NCBI GenBank assembly: GCA_902363395.1
Contig: CABIZZ010000001.1
Span: 186,001-250,000 of the forward strand
DNA from: Streptococcaceae bacterium
GTDB taxonomy: Bacteria; Bacillota; Bacilli; Lactobacillales; Streptococcaceae
Direction of reading: 5' to 3'
Length of the DNA: 64,000 bases
Shown piece by piece: positions 1-7,552 of this stretch (positions within the stretch are counted from its first letter, which is position 1; every line of letters starts with the position of its first letter). Both the position numbers and the translations under genes were made by a program. Under the pieces are notes generated by a model. It was not told the origin of the DNA and ran no database searches. It was given only the letters and a program-made list of their open reading frames with translations.

Positions 1-2129
1 CCTTTGAATCTATTTCTTACACAGCAGAAGGTGAACACACTTATACTGTGAAGGAAGTCAAGGGGACTACCCCAGGTATCACATACGATACAGCCGAAAA
101 ACAAGTAACCGTTAAGGTAACAAAAGATGGAGACAATCTAAAAGCAACAGTTGTCTATCCAGAAAGCAAGGTCTTTGCAAATACATACTCAGCTCCAAGT
201 CCAGCAAAAGCTCAGATTTCAGCCAGCAAGATTTTGGAAGGCCGTGCCTTGAAGGATGGCGAATTCAGCTTTACCTTGTTGGATGAAGCTGGAAAAGTCC
301 TTCAAACAAAACAAAATGCAGCAGATGGTTCCGTAGCCTTTGATGAAATTTCTTATTCACAAGAAGATGCAGGAAAAACTTTCCACTACACGATTAAAGA
401 AGTGATCCCTACATCTCAAGAAAAAGGAATGACTTACGACAAAGCCAGCATCGAAGTGACAGTAACGGTTACGAAAGATGAAGCAAGCAATACCATCAAT
501 GCTACAGTGGCATATGGTGAAAAGAAATCATTTATCAATACTTTTGTGACAAGTGAAATCCCACCAACACCACCGACTGTTGACAAACCAGAAGCTAAGC
601 TTTATACCATCCAACTTCACAAGGTCAATGGTGAAGGTCAAGCTCTAGCAGGAGCTGTCTTCGGCCTCTTTGAAGCAGATGGTGTGACAGCAGTTGCCAA
701 CCCTTACGGTGAAGGCCAAGCGACAGCAACCTCAGATGCGAGCGGTCTTGTCAGCTTTGTAGGTTTTGCAGCGAAGGATTATGTAGTGAAAGAATTGACA
801 GCACCAGAAGGTTACCAACTTTCTACTGCTTCAATCACCGTTTCTGAAGCTGAATTAACAGCTGCGACAGAATTGGTAGTGGATAAAGGAAATGTGGTGA
901 ACAAACCATTTGCCGAAATCCCACCAACACCACCAGTTGTTGAAAAACCAGAAGTAACTGTTTACAGCATTCAATTGCACAAAGTCAACAATGAAGGTCA
1001 AGTCTTGGCAGGAGCTGTCTTTGGACTCTTTGAAGCAGATGGTACAACTCCAGTTGCCAACCCATATGGCGAAGGTCAAGCGACAGCGACCTCAGATGCT
1101 AATGGTCTCGTTACCTTTACAGGACTTGTAGCCAAAGATTATGTAGTGAAAGAAATCACTGCTCCAGAAGGCTACCAACTTTCTGAAGAAGCAATTACTG
1201 TTTCATCTAGTCAATTGATTGCTTCAACTGATCAAGTGCTTGATCAAGGTAAAGTAGTCAATAAACCATTCACTGCCATCCCACCAACACCACCAGTTGT
1301 TGAGAAGCCAGAAGTGAAACTCTACACCATCCAACTTCATAAGGTCAATGCAGAAAACCGAGCACTAGCAGGAGCTGTCTTCGGCCTCTTTGAAGCAGAT
1401 GGTGTGACACCAGTTGCTAATCCATATGGCGAAGGTCAAGCGACAGCAACCTCAGATGCCAACGGTCTTGTAAGCTTTGTAGGCTTTACAGCGAAGGACT
1501 ATGTGGTGAAAGAGTTGACAGCACCAGAAGGTTACCAATTGTCAACGATTTCAATCACAGTTTCTGCGTCAGAATTGAATGCTGCTGCAGACTTGGTAGT
1601 TGATAAGGGTAGTGTGGTGAATAAACCATTTACGGCTATCCCACCAACACCACCAGTTAATGACATGCCAGAAGCTAAACTTTACACTATCCAACTTCAC
1701 AAGGTTGATGGTGAAGGCAAAGCTTTGGAAGGAGCTGTTTTCGGCCTATTCGAAAAGGATGGTACAACTCCAGTTGCCAACCCTTACGGCGAAGGTCAAG
1801 CGACAGCAACTTCAGATGCTAATGGTCTTGTCAGCTTTGTAGGCTTTGAAGCTAAGGACTATGTAGTGAAAGAATTGACAGCACCGAAAGGTTACCAACT
1901 TTTAGATGCTCCAATCAAGATCTCAGCAGCAGATTTTGAAGCAGCGAAGGATTTGGTTCTAGACAAAGGAAATGTTGTCAATGAGAAAACTCCAAACAAC
2001 CCTCCTAAGGGAGAAGGCAAGAAATCTCTTCCTTCTACTGGTCAATCAATGAGTGAAGGACTAGTAGCTGCAGGACTTGCTTTGGCAGTAGCTGGAAGCG
2101 CCTTGGTTTACAAAAAGCGTGAAAATTAA
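1..2129 (+). CDS. LPXTG-anchored surface protein with pilin-type and SpaA-type repeats (5' end outside window)
   Basis: The reading frame is already open at base 3, so the start lies upstream of the window. Visible part: the end of one and a complete second Spy0128/FctA-like pilin isopeptide domain (second copy from about 'SASKILEGRALKDGEFSF' to 'SFINTF'), then four prealbumin-like SpaA/Cna-B domains of exactly 120 residues. Each SpaA unit starts at a Pro-rich linker (IPPTPP) and carries HKV, GAVFGLFEADG, ATSDANGLVSF and TAPEGYQL, the usual pattern of isopeptide-forming pilin domains. The C-terminus has LPSTG, a hydrophobic segment and KKREN, so sortase should anchor it to peptidoglycan. Such stalks usually hold a binding tip away from the wall; the tip would be encoded upstream. 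Ligand unknown. No sortase gene lies nearby in the window. Confidence 0.9.
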   Translation, partial: FESISYTAEGEHTYTVKEVKGTTPGITYDTAEKQVTVKVTKDGDNLKATVVYPESKVFANTYSAPSPAKAQISASKILEGRALKDGEFSFTLLDEAGKVLQTKQNAADGSVAFDEISYSQEDAGKTFHYTIKEVIPTSQEKGMTYDKASIEVTVTVTKDEASNTINATVAYGEKKSFINTFVTSEIPPTPPTVDKPEAKLYTIQLHKVNGEGQALAGAVFGLFEADGVTAVANPYGEGQATATSDASGLVSFVGFAAKDYVVKELTAPEGYQLSTASITVSEAELTAATELVVDKGNVVNKPFAEIPPTPPVVEKPEVTVYSIQLHKVNNEGQVLAGAVFGLFEADGTTPVANPYGEGQATATSDANGLVTFTGLVAKDYVVKEITAPEGYQLSEEAITVSSSQLIASTDQVLDQGKVVNKPFTAIPPTPPVVEKPEVKLYTIQLHKVNAENRALAGAVFGLFEADGVTPVANPYGEGQATATSDANGLVSFVGFTAKDYVVKELTAPEGYQLSTISITVSASELNAAADLVVDKGSVVNKPFTAIPPTPPVNDMPEAKLYTIQLHKVDGEGKALEGAVFGLFEKDGTTPVANPYGEGQATATSDANGLVSFVGFEAKDYVVKELTAPKGYQLLDAPIKISAADFEAAKDLVLDKGNVVNEKTPNNPPKGEGKKSLPSTGQSMSEGLVAAGLALAVAGSALVYKKREN
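561..1990 (+). repeat. Four tandem 360-bp repeats encoding SpaA-type domains
   Basis: The linker sequence beginning ccaccaacaccacc recurs at 561, 921, 1281 and 1641, a period of exactly 360 bp. Units differ at scattered codons but keep length, so they are easily unequal-crossover substrates. The last unit runs into the Lys/Pro-rich pre-anchor linker. Confidence 0.9.
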
Positions 2130-2134
2130 TCATT

Positions 2135-2178
2135 AAAACAGGTTTTGTTCTAGCCTCGCTAGACAAGCCTGTTTTTTT
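2135..2178 (+). terminator. Rho-independent terminator of the surface protein gene
   Basis: Inverted repeat AAACAGG..TTCTAG / CTAGACAAGCCTGTTT followed by a T run, starting 6 bases after the stop codon. Confidence 0.85.
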
Positions 2179-2286
2179 GTCTATAGGTGATAAAAAATAT
2201 TTATCAAGCCCTTTAAAAATACATATTAGACGCTCTTGAAGTGGGATGATAAAATAGGGAATAGAAATATCAAAGGAGGGAAGGTC

Positions 2287-2976
2287 ATGTGTAGAACGAT
2301 TGTTGGAGTGTCTGCCAATCTATGTGCAGTGGATCCAGATGGGAAAAATATCCATTCGTCTGTATCTTGTAAGTTTGCGGAAACCATTAAGCAAGTAGGT
2401 GGCCTTCCTATGGTTATCCCAGTGGGAGATCCGTCTTTTGCCAAAGATTATATCGAGACAGTGGACAAGCTTATCCTCAGCGGGGGGCAGAATGTCCATC
2501 CTAGCTTTTATGGAGAAGAGATCGCTATCGAGAGTGATGACTACAATCTCGAGCGCGATCAATTTGAGTTGGCCTTGCTAAAAGAAGCAGTCCGTCAAAA
2601 CAAGCCTGTCCTAGCTATCTGCCGAGGAGTTCAGCTCGTCAATGTTGCCTTCGGTGGGACTCTCCATCAAGAAGTGGAAGGGCACTGGCAAGGGCTTCCT
2701 TTTGGCACTTCTCATTCGATTGAGACCAAAAAAGGTAGTGTGGTGGAGCGTCTCTTTGGACAAGCCAGCCAGATCAATTCTGTTCATCGCCAAAGTATCA
2801 AGGACTTGGCGCCTAACTTTCGAGTGACAGCCATTGACCCTCGCGACCAGACCATAGAAGCCATCGAAGCAGTAGATGGTCATCGCATCATCGGCTTGCA
2901 GTGGCATCCAGAGTTCCTAGTCAAAGAAGAAAAAGGCAATCTCGAACTCTTTCGCTATCTGTTACAAGAATTGTAA
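2287..2976 (+). CDS. Gamma-glutamyl-gamma-aminobutyrate hydrolase family protein (class I glutamine amidotransferase-like, peptidase C26)
   Basis: A 229-residue cytosolic class I amidotransferase-type hydrolase. The start at 2287 is chosen because AAAGGAGGG lies 6-14 bases upstream; the frame is open further upstream to 2236 but has no ribosome site there. The nucleophile elbow AICRGVQ carries the catalytic Cys; QWHPEF near the C-terminus supplies the His and Glu of the triad. LSGGQNVHPSFYGE and GGTLHQE match the PuuD/C26 family, which cleaves gamma-glutamyl amide bonds such as in gamma-Glu-GABA. The true substrate in streptococci is not known. It stands alone between a terminator and the csRNA unit. 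Family call firm, substrate not. Confidence 0.85.
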   Translation: MCRTIVGVSANLCAVDPDGKNIHSSVSCKFAETIKQVGGLPMVIPVGDPSFAKDYIETVDKLILSGGQNVHPSFYGEEIAIESDDYNLERDQFELALLKEAVRQNKPVLAICRGVQLVNVAFGGTLHQEVEGHWQGLPFGTSHSIETKKGSVVERLFGQASQINSVHRQSIKDLAPNFRVTAIDPRDQTIEAIEAVDGHRIIGLQWHPEFLVKEEKGNLELFRYLLQEL

Positions 2977-2980
2977 AGTC

Positions 2981-3013
2981 TTTAGGATTTTTTTAAGGAG
3001 AAAGAGGTAAACT
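2981..3013 (+). promoter_or_regulatory. CiaR-type promoter: TTTAGG-N5-TTTAAG repeat plus -10
   Basis: TTTAGG (2981-2986), five bases, TTTAAG (2992-2997), ten bases, then TAAACT (3008-3013) as -10. This is the architecture of CiaR-activated promoters in streptococci (NTTAAG-N5-WTTAAG ahead of the -10). It sits directly in front of a csRNA-like unit. Confidence 0.7.
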
Positions 3014-3019
3014 AGTCTC

Positions 3020-3115
3020 ATCAACAAAGACCTCCTAACTTTGTTTGATACAGTTTACTTTTTTCATATAATCTCCTGCAAAAGTCTCCTCGGTTGAGGG
3101 GGCTTTTGTGCGTTT
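3020..3115 (+). ncRNA. csRNA-family small RNA (CiaR-dependent)
   Basis: About 95 nt from the predicted start to the terminator. First hairpin: ATCAA-CAAAG (3020-3029) pairs with CTTTGTTTGAT (3039-3049), presenting ACCTCCTAA, an anti-Shine-Dalgarno sequence, in the loop. A single-stranded stretch at 3060-3076 contains CATATAATCTCC, complementary to an SD plus AUG. The terminator is a 13-bp stem (3079-3091 with 3096-3108) with a GGTT loop and weak T run. These are the hallmarks of streptococcal csRNAs, which base-pair with translation start regions, including competence mRNAs. Which numbered csRNA it corresponds to is not assigned. Confidence 0.75.
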
Positions 3116-3126
3116 GTCAGAAAAAA

Positions 3127-3134
3127 TACGAATA
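3127..3134 (+). promoter_or_regulatory. ComX (sigma-X) cin-box TACGAATA
   Basis: Exact match to the late-competence promoter core TACGAATA, 78 bases upstream of dut and preceded by an A/T-rich stretch. In pneumococcus the dut-radA region is a late competence operon with the same box, so competence induction of the genes from 3212 onward is expected. Confidence 0.8.
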
Positions 3135-3165
3135 GTAGTATAGGGGAGACGCTAGGGCGAAGTGA

Positions 3166-3174
3166 TGGTATAAT
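3166..3174 (+). promoter_or_regulatory. Extended -10 promoter of dut
   Basis: TGgTATAAT, an extended -10 with a perfect hexamer, 37 bases before the dut start and no clear -35. It would give basal sigma-A transcription in addition to the ComX promoter upstream. Confidence 0.6.
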
Positions 3175-3211
3175 AGAAGAGATAGAAACTATTTAGAATG
3201 AAAGAGGAATC

Positions 3212-3661
3212 ATGATGACAAAAATTCGTGGATTTGAACTTGTATCAAGCTATACCAATCAGGACTTGCTGCCAAAACGGGAGACGGCTCATGCGGCTGG
3301 CTATGATTTGAAGGTAGCCGAGCGCACAGTGATTGCGCCAGGAGAAATCGTCCTCGTGCCAACTGGGGTCAAGGCCTATATGCAAGCGGGTGAAGTGCTC
3401 TATCTCTATGACCGCTCGTCTAATCCTCGCAAGAAGGGATTGGTCTTGATCAACTCTGTTGGTGTTATTGATGGAGACTACTATGGCAATCCAGGGAATG
3501 AAGGCCATATCTTTGCACAGATGAAGAATATCACAGATCAAGAAGTTGTTCTTGAAGTTGGGGAACGTGTGGTTCAGGCTGTCTTTGCTCCTTTCTTAAT
3601 TGCAGATGGAGATGAGGCGGATGGAGTACGGACCGGTGGATTTGGGTCAACAGGGCACTAA
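3212..3661 (+). CDS. dut: dUTP diphosphatase (dUTPase)
   Basis: 149 residues. Hydrolyses dUTP to dUMP and pyrophosphate, keeping uracil out of DNA and feeding dTMP synthesis. The trimeric dUTPase motifs are in order: AGYDLKV (motif 1), DRSSNPRKKGL (2), GVIDGDYYGNPGNEG (3), ERVVQAVF (4) and the P-loop-like RTGGFGSTG at the C-terminus (5). The start is the first of two consecutive ATGs, 4 bases after AGAGGAA. First gene of the dut-histidine phosphatase-radA run, under a sigma-A -10 and a ComX box; its place in a competence operon is consistent with a role around DNA processing. Confidence 0.95.
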   Translation: MMTKIRGFELVSSYTNQDLLPKRETAHAAGYDLKVAERTVIAPGEIVLVPTGVKAYMQAGEVLYLYDRSSNPRKKGLVLINSVGVIDGDYYGNPGNEGHIFAQMKNITDQEVVLEVGERVVQAVFAPFLIADGDEADGVRTGGFGSTGH

Positions 3662-3662
3662 G

Positions 3663-4202
3663 ATGAAGATTATATTTGTCCGTCATGGGGAGCCAGATTA
3701 TAGTATGCTTGATAAACTTGAAAATCCGCGACTCTATAGTGGTTTTGGTCGTGATTTAGCACCATTGACAGAAAAAGGTCGTAGTCTGGCAAAAGAAGTT
3801 GCTAAAACTGCATGTTTTGGAAAGGCAGAGATTATTATTTCATCGTCTGTGACGAGGGCTTTAGAAACAGCACATTATATAGCAGTTGAAACAGGATTGG
3901 ACTTATTTGTGGAGCCGTTTTTTCATGAGTGGCGTCCAGACTTAGATGGTACTAACTCTGATTTAACTAGTGTATTGGTAGCTCATGAATATTATCTAAA
4001 ACATCAAGGAGTTTTATCTGAAGATTCTCCTTATCGCTATGAAACTGATCTAGAGATGCGTCATCGTTTTTTAAGAGCTTTGGAAAAATATAAAGATTAT
4101 AAAACTATTATCATTGTAACTCACGGAATGCTCATGCGCCAATTTGTACCAGACGAGAAGATTGATTTTTGCCAAGTGATTGAATGTGAGATAGAGATGT
4201 AG
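3663..4202 (+). CDS. Histidine phosphatase family protein, copy 1
   Basis: 179 residues of the phosphoglycerate-mutase-like histidine phosphatase superfamily. FVRHGEPDY near the N-terminus holds the phospho-accepting His (RHG motif); TRALETAHY, FHEWRPD and THGMLMRQF supply the other conserved Arg, Glu and His. The start ATG follows the dut stop by one base, so it is translated with dut. Substrate unknown. It is paralogous to the copy at 4595, diverged by point changes and a small length change. GC content is lower than that of dut. Confidence 0.85.
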   Translation: MKIIFVRHGEPDYSMLDKLENPRLYSGFGRDLAPLTEKGRSLAKEVAKTACFGKAEIIISSSVTRALETAHYIAVETGLDLFVEPFFHEWRPDLDGTNSDLTSVLVAHEYYLKHQGVLSEDSPYRYETDLEMRHRFLRALEKYKDYKTIIIVTHGMLMRQFVPDEKIDFCQVIECEIEM

Positions 4203-4378
4203 AAAGAGCTTTATTATCGCAAAGAAAAAGGCGACATTTGTGTGTCAAAATTGTGAATATAATTCCCCCAAGTATTTAGGGCGCTGTCCAAACTGTGGGT
4301 CTTGGTCTTCTTTTGTTGAGGAGGTTGAGGTTGCAGAGGTCAAGAATGCGCGTGTGTCCTTGACGGGGGAGAAAAGAC
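4140..4378 (+). repeat. Direct repeat copy A (phosphatase 3' end plus radA 5' end)
   Basis: Alignable without gaps to 5048-5286 at a constant offset of 908 bases. It covers the end of the phosphatase gene, the radA ribosome site and the radA zinc-finger codons, and breaks off at codons for GEK, where unrelated sequence begins. Confidence 0.85.
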
Positions 4379-4431
4379 AGAAAGAAGAAATTTGCGACCG
4401 GCTTGCTGCTTGTATCTTCTCGTATCTTTGA
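4213..4431 (+). pseudogene. Truncated radA 5' fragment
   Basis: Encodes the RadA zinc finger ([18 protein letters not shown], four Cys) and [13 protein letters not shown], then leaves RadA homology at about 4379 and stops at 4431. It is a duplicate of the start of the complete radA downstream. The position matching the RadA start is ATT here (ATC in the intact copy). A 60-70 residue zinc-finger peptide might still be made, but it is most simply a duplication remnant. Confidence 0.85.
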
Positions 4432-4573
4432 GAAGCGTCGGGCTTCTTGCTTTACTAATCCAGATTTAAAAGATTTTTTAGAGGAAAACGGTGCTAAAAG
4501 CATAGAGTTTATAGGGGTAGATGGCAAAGGCTGTGTTAAGGCTTCCGTTTTGTCAGCTACCAAGGAGAATTAA
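4382..4573 (+). pseudogene. Remnant of an isochorismatase-like cysteine hydrolase (C-terminal part)
   Basis: In a different frame from the radA fragment this stretch reads FEKRRASCFTNPDLKDFLEE, then GVDGKGCVKASVLSA, ending at a stop at 4571. That is the pattern of the isochorismatase/nicotinamidase family: EKRRxSxFxxTxL, FLxExG, and GVxxxGCVxxSxxxA with the nucleophilic Cys. The N-terminal half, with its catalytic Asp and Lys, is absent and no start precedes it. Family recognised by motif only. It probably marks an old insertion or deletion at the duplication junction. Confidence 0.55.
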
Positions 4574-4594
4574 TAGTTTTATGGGGATCTTAAT

Positions 4595-5110
4595 ATGAAA
4601 ATTATTTTTATCCGTCATGGAGAGCCAGATTACCGTGAGTTAGAGGAGCGTTCTTATACGGGATTTGGGATAGATTTGGCGCCCTTATCTGAGAAGGGAA
4701 GGAAACAGGCTCAGGACCTTTGCCAAAACCCCTTGTTCCAATCAGCTGATCTGCTAGTAGCTTCAGCAGTGACGCGAGCTTTAGAAACGGCTTCTTATGT
4801 GGCTTGTGCTACGGGACTTCCTTTTAGAGTGGAGCCATTATTGCATGAATGGCAGGTCTATGAAAGTGGCATAGATAGATTTGAAGAAGCTAGAAGACTA
4901 TTTTTAGAAAATAATGGGGAGTTGCTCCCAAATTCTCCTGTTCAATATGAGACAGCTGTAGAAATGAAGTCTCGTTTTCTAGAATGCATGGCTAAGTATC
5001 GGGAACATCAAACCGTGGTAGTTGTAGCCCATCGCATGTTCATGCGTCAATTTGTACCGAATGAAACCATTGATTTTTGCCAAGTGATTGAGTGTGAGAT
5101 AGAGATTTAG
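4595..5110 (+). CDS. Histidine phosphatase family protein, copy 2
   Basis: 171 residues, same superfamily and order of motifs as the copy at 3663: [25 protein letters not shown] and AHRMFMRQF (here AHRM replaces the THGM of copy 1, so the Gly after the second catalytic His is Arg). Shorter by 8 residues. Start ATG preceded by a weak site (GGGGATC). It directly precedes the complete radA and is probably the ancestral member of the operon. Substrate unknown. Confidence 0.85.
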   Translation: MKIIFIRHGEPDYRELEERSYTGFGIDLAPLSEKGRKQAQDLCQNPLFQSADLLVASAVTRALETASYVACATGLPFRVEPLLHEWQVYESGIDRFEEARRLFLENNGELLPNSPVQYETAVEMKSRFLECMAKYREHQTVVVVAHRMFMRQFVPNETIDFCQVIECEIEI

Positions 5111-5286
5111 AAAGAGGTTTATCATCGCAAAGAAAAAAACGACATTTATTTGTCAAAATTGTGCCTATAATTCACCCAAATACCTAGGGCGCTGTCCCAA
5201 CTGTGGTTCTTGGTCTTCCTTTGTGGAGGAAGTTGAGGTCGCAGAGGTCAAGAATGCACGAGTGTCCTTGACGGGTGAAAAGACCA
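5048..5286 (+). repeat. Direct repeat copy B (phosphatase 3' end plus radA 5' end)
   Basis: Partner of 4140-4378, offset 908 bases. Here the homology continues into the full radA gene. Confidence 0.85.
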
Positions 5287-6485
5287 AACCCATGAAACTG
5301 GCGGATGTGACCTCTATCAATGTTCACCGGACCAAGACGGAGATGGAGGAATTCAACCGCGTCCTTGGTGGAGGAGTGGTCCCAGGGAGTCTCGTTCTCA
5401 TCGGTGGAGATCCAGGGATTGGGAAATCGACCCTGCTCCTCCAAGTATCGACCCAGTTGTCTCAAGTAGGAACGGTTCTCTATGTCAGTGGAGAGGAGTC
5501 GGCCCAGCAGATCAAACTCCGTGCAGAGCGATTGGGAGATATCGATAGCGAGTTTTACCTCTATGCCGAGACCAATATGCAGAGCGTACGAGCAGAAGTA
5601 GAGCGCCTCCAACCTGACTTTCTTATCATCGACTCGATCCAGACCATTATGTCTCCGGAGATTTCAGGGGTCCAAGGATCGGTTTCTCAGGTGCGCGAGG
5701 TGACGGCTGAACTCATGCAGCTGGCTAAGACCAATAACATTGCCATCTTTATCGTTGGACACGTAACAAAGGAAGGAACCTTGGCTGGACCTCGTATGTT
5801 GGAGCATATGGTGGATACGGTCCTCTACTTTGAGGGCGAACGCCACCATACCTTCCGAATTCTGAGAGCAGTCAAAAATCGTTTTGGTTCCACTAATGAA
5901 ATCGGGATTTTCGAGATGCAATCAGGTGGACTGGTTGAGGTTCTCAATCCGAGTCAAGTTTTCCTAGAAGAGCGTTTAGACGGTGCGACTGGTTCGTCCA
6001 TCGTAGTGACCATGGAAGGGACACGTCCAATTCTTGCAGAAGTACAGGCCCTGGTGACTCCGACTATGTTTGGAAATGCCAAGCGGACGACAACGGGGCT
6101 TGATTTTAACCGAGCTAGTCTCATCATGGCGGTGCTAGAAAAACGCGCAGGCCTCTTGCTCCAAAATCAGGATGCCTACCTCAAGTCTGCTGGAGGAGTC
6201 AAGTTGGATGAGCCAGCTATCGACCTAGCCGTAGCCGTAGCCATTGCTTCCAGCTACAAGGATAAGCCAACCAACCCGCAAGAGTGTTTCGTTGGAGAGT
6301 TGGGCTTGACTGGAGAAGTCCGCCGAGTCAATCGGATCGAGCAACGGATCAATGAAGCTGCTAAACTCGGTTTTACCAAGATTTATGTACCTAAAAATTC
6401 TCTGACGGGGATCGCGATCCCAGACGGTATTCAAGTGATAGCAGTCTCCACAGTAGGGGAAGTTTTGAAAAAAGTCTTTTCTTAA
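5121..6485 (+). CDS. radA: DNA repair protein RadA (DnaB-type helicase), non-canonical AUC start inferred
   Basis: 454 residues if started at ATC 5121. N-terminal zinc finger (CQNC..CPNC), RecA-like ATPase core with Walker [10 protein letters not shown], Walker B LIIDSI, the RadA-specific KNRFGST motif, and a C-terminal Lon-like domain ([13 protein letters not shown]). RadA is a branch-migration helicase that helps RecA extend D-loops during repair and natural transformation. An in-frame stop lies at 5100-5102 and there is no ATG, GTG or TTG before GTG 5223, which would delete the zinc finger and has no ribosome site. AGAGG sits 3 bases before ATC 5121, and the residues from there match the usual RadA N-terminus, so AUC initiation is inferred. 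The gene is within the dut operon under the ComX box. Confidence 0.9.
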   Translation: MIAKKKTTFICQNCAYNSPKYLGRCPNCGSWSSFVEEVEVAEVKNARVSLTGEKTKPMKLADVTSINVHRTKTEMEEFNRVLGGGVVPGSLVLIGGDPGIGKSTLLLQVSTQLSQVGTVLYVSGEESAQQIKLRAERLGDIDSEFYLYAETNMQSVRAEVERLQPDFLIIDSIQTIMSPEISGVQGSVSQVREVTAELMQLAKTNNIAIFIVGHVTKEGTLAGPRMLEHMVDTVLYFEGERHHTFRILRAVKNRFGSTNEIGIFEMQSGGLVEVLNPSQVFLEERLDGATGSSIVVTMEGTRPILAEVQALVTPTMFGNAKRTTTGLDFNRASLIMAVLEKRAGLLLQNQDAYLKSAGGVKLDEPAIDLAVAVAIASSYKDKPTNPQECFVGELGLTGEVRRVNRIEQRINEAAKLGFTKIYVPKNSLTGIAIPDGIQVIAVSTVGEVLKKVFS

Positions 6486-6502
6486 CCAGGTCTTGGAATC
6501 GT

Positions 6503-6531
6503 TTGCAAAAAGGTTTTTCCTGTGCTATACT
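6503..6531 (+). promoter_or_regulatory. Promoter of the AIM24-family gene
   Basis: TTGCAA (6503-6508), 17-base spacer, TATACT (6526-6531). Because this promoter lies inside the in-frame upstream extension starting at 6493, it argues for translation from the TTG at 6568. Confidence 0.75.
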
Positions 6532-6567
6532 TTTTCTATACTTACTAAACATAGGGGGTTACTTATT

Positions 6568-7263
6568 TTGCAATTTTTTACAGATAACAATGTGCAGTTT
6601 CCTTTGGTCGAGCTATCTCTCAATCAGGGTGAAACTGTCTATATTCAACGGGGGAGTATGGTCTACCATACACCTAATGTGACCCTCAACACCAAATTGA
6701 ATGCGAGTGGCTCTGGTGTGGGACGCTTTGTGAAAGCTGTTGGACGGTCAATGGTTTCGGGTGAAAGTACCTTTATCACTCAGGTATTTGCTCAGTCTAA
6801 TAATGCTTACCTAGCATTGGCACCCGACTCACCAGGTCAGGTGGTGCCTCTCTACTTGGGCGAAAAGCAGTATCGATTGAACGACGGTGCCTTCCTTGCA
6901 CTGGATGGTACAGCTTACTATACAATGGAAACCCAATCGATCGGTAAGGCTCTCTTTGGTGGTCAGGGTGGATTCTTCGTCATGACGACCCAAGGGCAAG
7001 GGACCCTCTTGGTGAATGCCTACGGTTCTATTAAAAAAATCGAGCTAAACAATCAAGAAATCACCATCGATAATGCCCATGTCGTTGCTTGGAGCCAATC
7101 TTTGGATTATAATATCCATTTGGAAAATGGTTTCTGGCAATCCATCGGAACGGGTGAAGGTGTTGTTAATACCTTTAGAGGGACTGGTGAGGTCTATGTT
7201 CAAAGTCTCAACCTTCAGACCTTTGCTGGCTTGCTGAATCGCTATTTACCAAGACGATCATAA
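6568..7263 (+). CDS. AIM24 / TIGR00266 family protein
   Basis: 231 residues, no signal peptide or membrane segment. The sequence is a beta-rich AIM24-type fold: RGSMVYHTPNV, GRFVKAVGRSMVSGESTF, ALFGGQGGFFVMTTQGQG and the closing GTGEGVVNTFRGTGEVYVQS are characteristic of TIGR00266. The start TTG follows AGGGGG by 9 bases; the frame extends to 6493 but that start lies upstream of the promoter. Biochemical role in bacteria is unknown (mitochondrial AIM24 influences inner membrane organisation, which need not carry over). Single-gene unit between radA and the hairpin repeat. Confidence 0.8.
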   Translation: MQFFTDNNVQFPLVELSLNQGETVYIQRGSMVYHTPNVTLNTKLNASGSGVGRFVKAVGRSMVSGESTFITQVFAQSNNAYLALAPDSPGQVVPLYLGEKQYRLNDGAFLALDGTAYYTMETQSIGKALFGGQGGFFVMTTQGQGTLLVNAYGSIKKIELNNQEITIDNAHVVAWSQSLDYNIHLENGFWQSIGTGEGVVNTFRGTGEVYVQSLNLQTFAGLLNRYLPRRS

Positions 7264-7270
7264 TACATAA

Positions 7271-7452
7271 AGGAGGCTGGGACAAAAGTCCTAGCCTCTC
7301 AATTGTCTTTGGATTGTCGAGCAAGACGCAGTGGTTGAGTGGGCTCTACTACGCTGATTTCATCAGCTTTTACAGCCCTACTCAACTGTGCGGAGGTGGG
7401 ACGACGAAATCGAATTCTAACGAATTACCGATTTCTGTCCCACTCTCTTTTT
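7271..7452. repeat. Three-hairpin intergenic repeat element, likely dispersed in streptococci
   Basis: Three strong inverted repeats in 180 bases: GAGGCTGGGAC/GTCCTAGCCTC (7273-7298, AAAA loop); an 18-bp stem flanking an inner GCTGA/TCAGC hairpin (7328-7391); GTGGGAC..GAAATCG/CGATTTC..GTCCCAC (7396-7443), followed on the + strand by a T-rich run. I recall very similar GTGGGAC/GTCCCAC units from many streptococcal intergenic regions, but cannot search here. It can serve as terminator of the upstream gene; whether it encodes an RNA is open. Confidence 0.65.
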
Positions 7453-7467
7453 CATGTAGGCTGGCAA

Positions 7468-7496
7468 CTGACAATCTGGGAAAAAGATGGTAAGAT
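7468..7496 (+). promoter_or_regulatory. Promoter of the carbonic anhydrase gene
   Basis: CTGACA (7468-7473), 17-base spacer, TAAGAT (7491-7496), 56 bases before the ATG at 7553. Confidence 0.55.
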
Positions 7497-7552
7497 AGAG
7501 TGTAAATAATTTGGCGTTCAAACTATTTTACCAACCAGAAAGGAAGTTCCTA

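Noticed and set aside
4380-4594. Possible insertion sequence at the phosphatase/radA duplication
   Set aside because: No transposase fragment or terminal inverted repeats; the segment reads as part of a cysteine hydrolase.
6493-6567. Upstream in-frame extension of the AIM24 gene from 6493
   Set aside because: Contains the TTGCAA/TATACT promoter and would precede the transcription start; TTG 6568 has the ribosome site.
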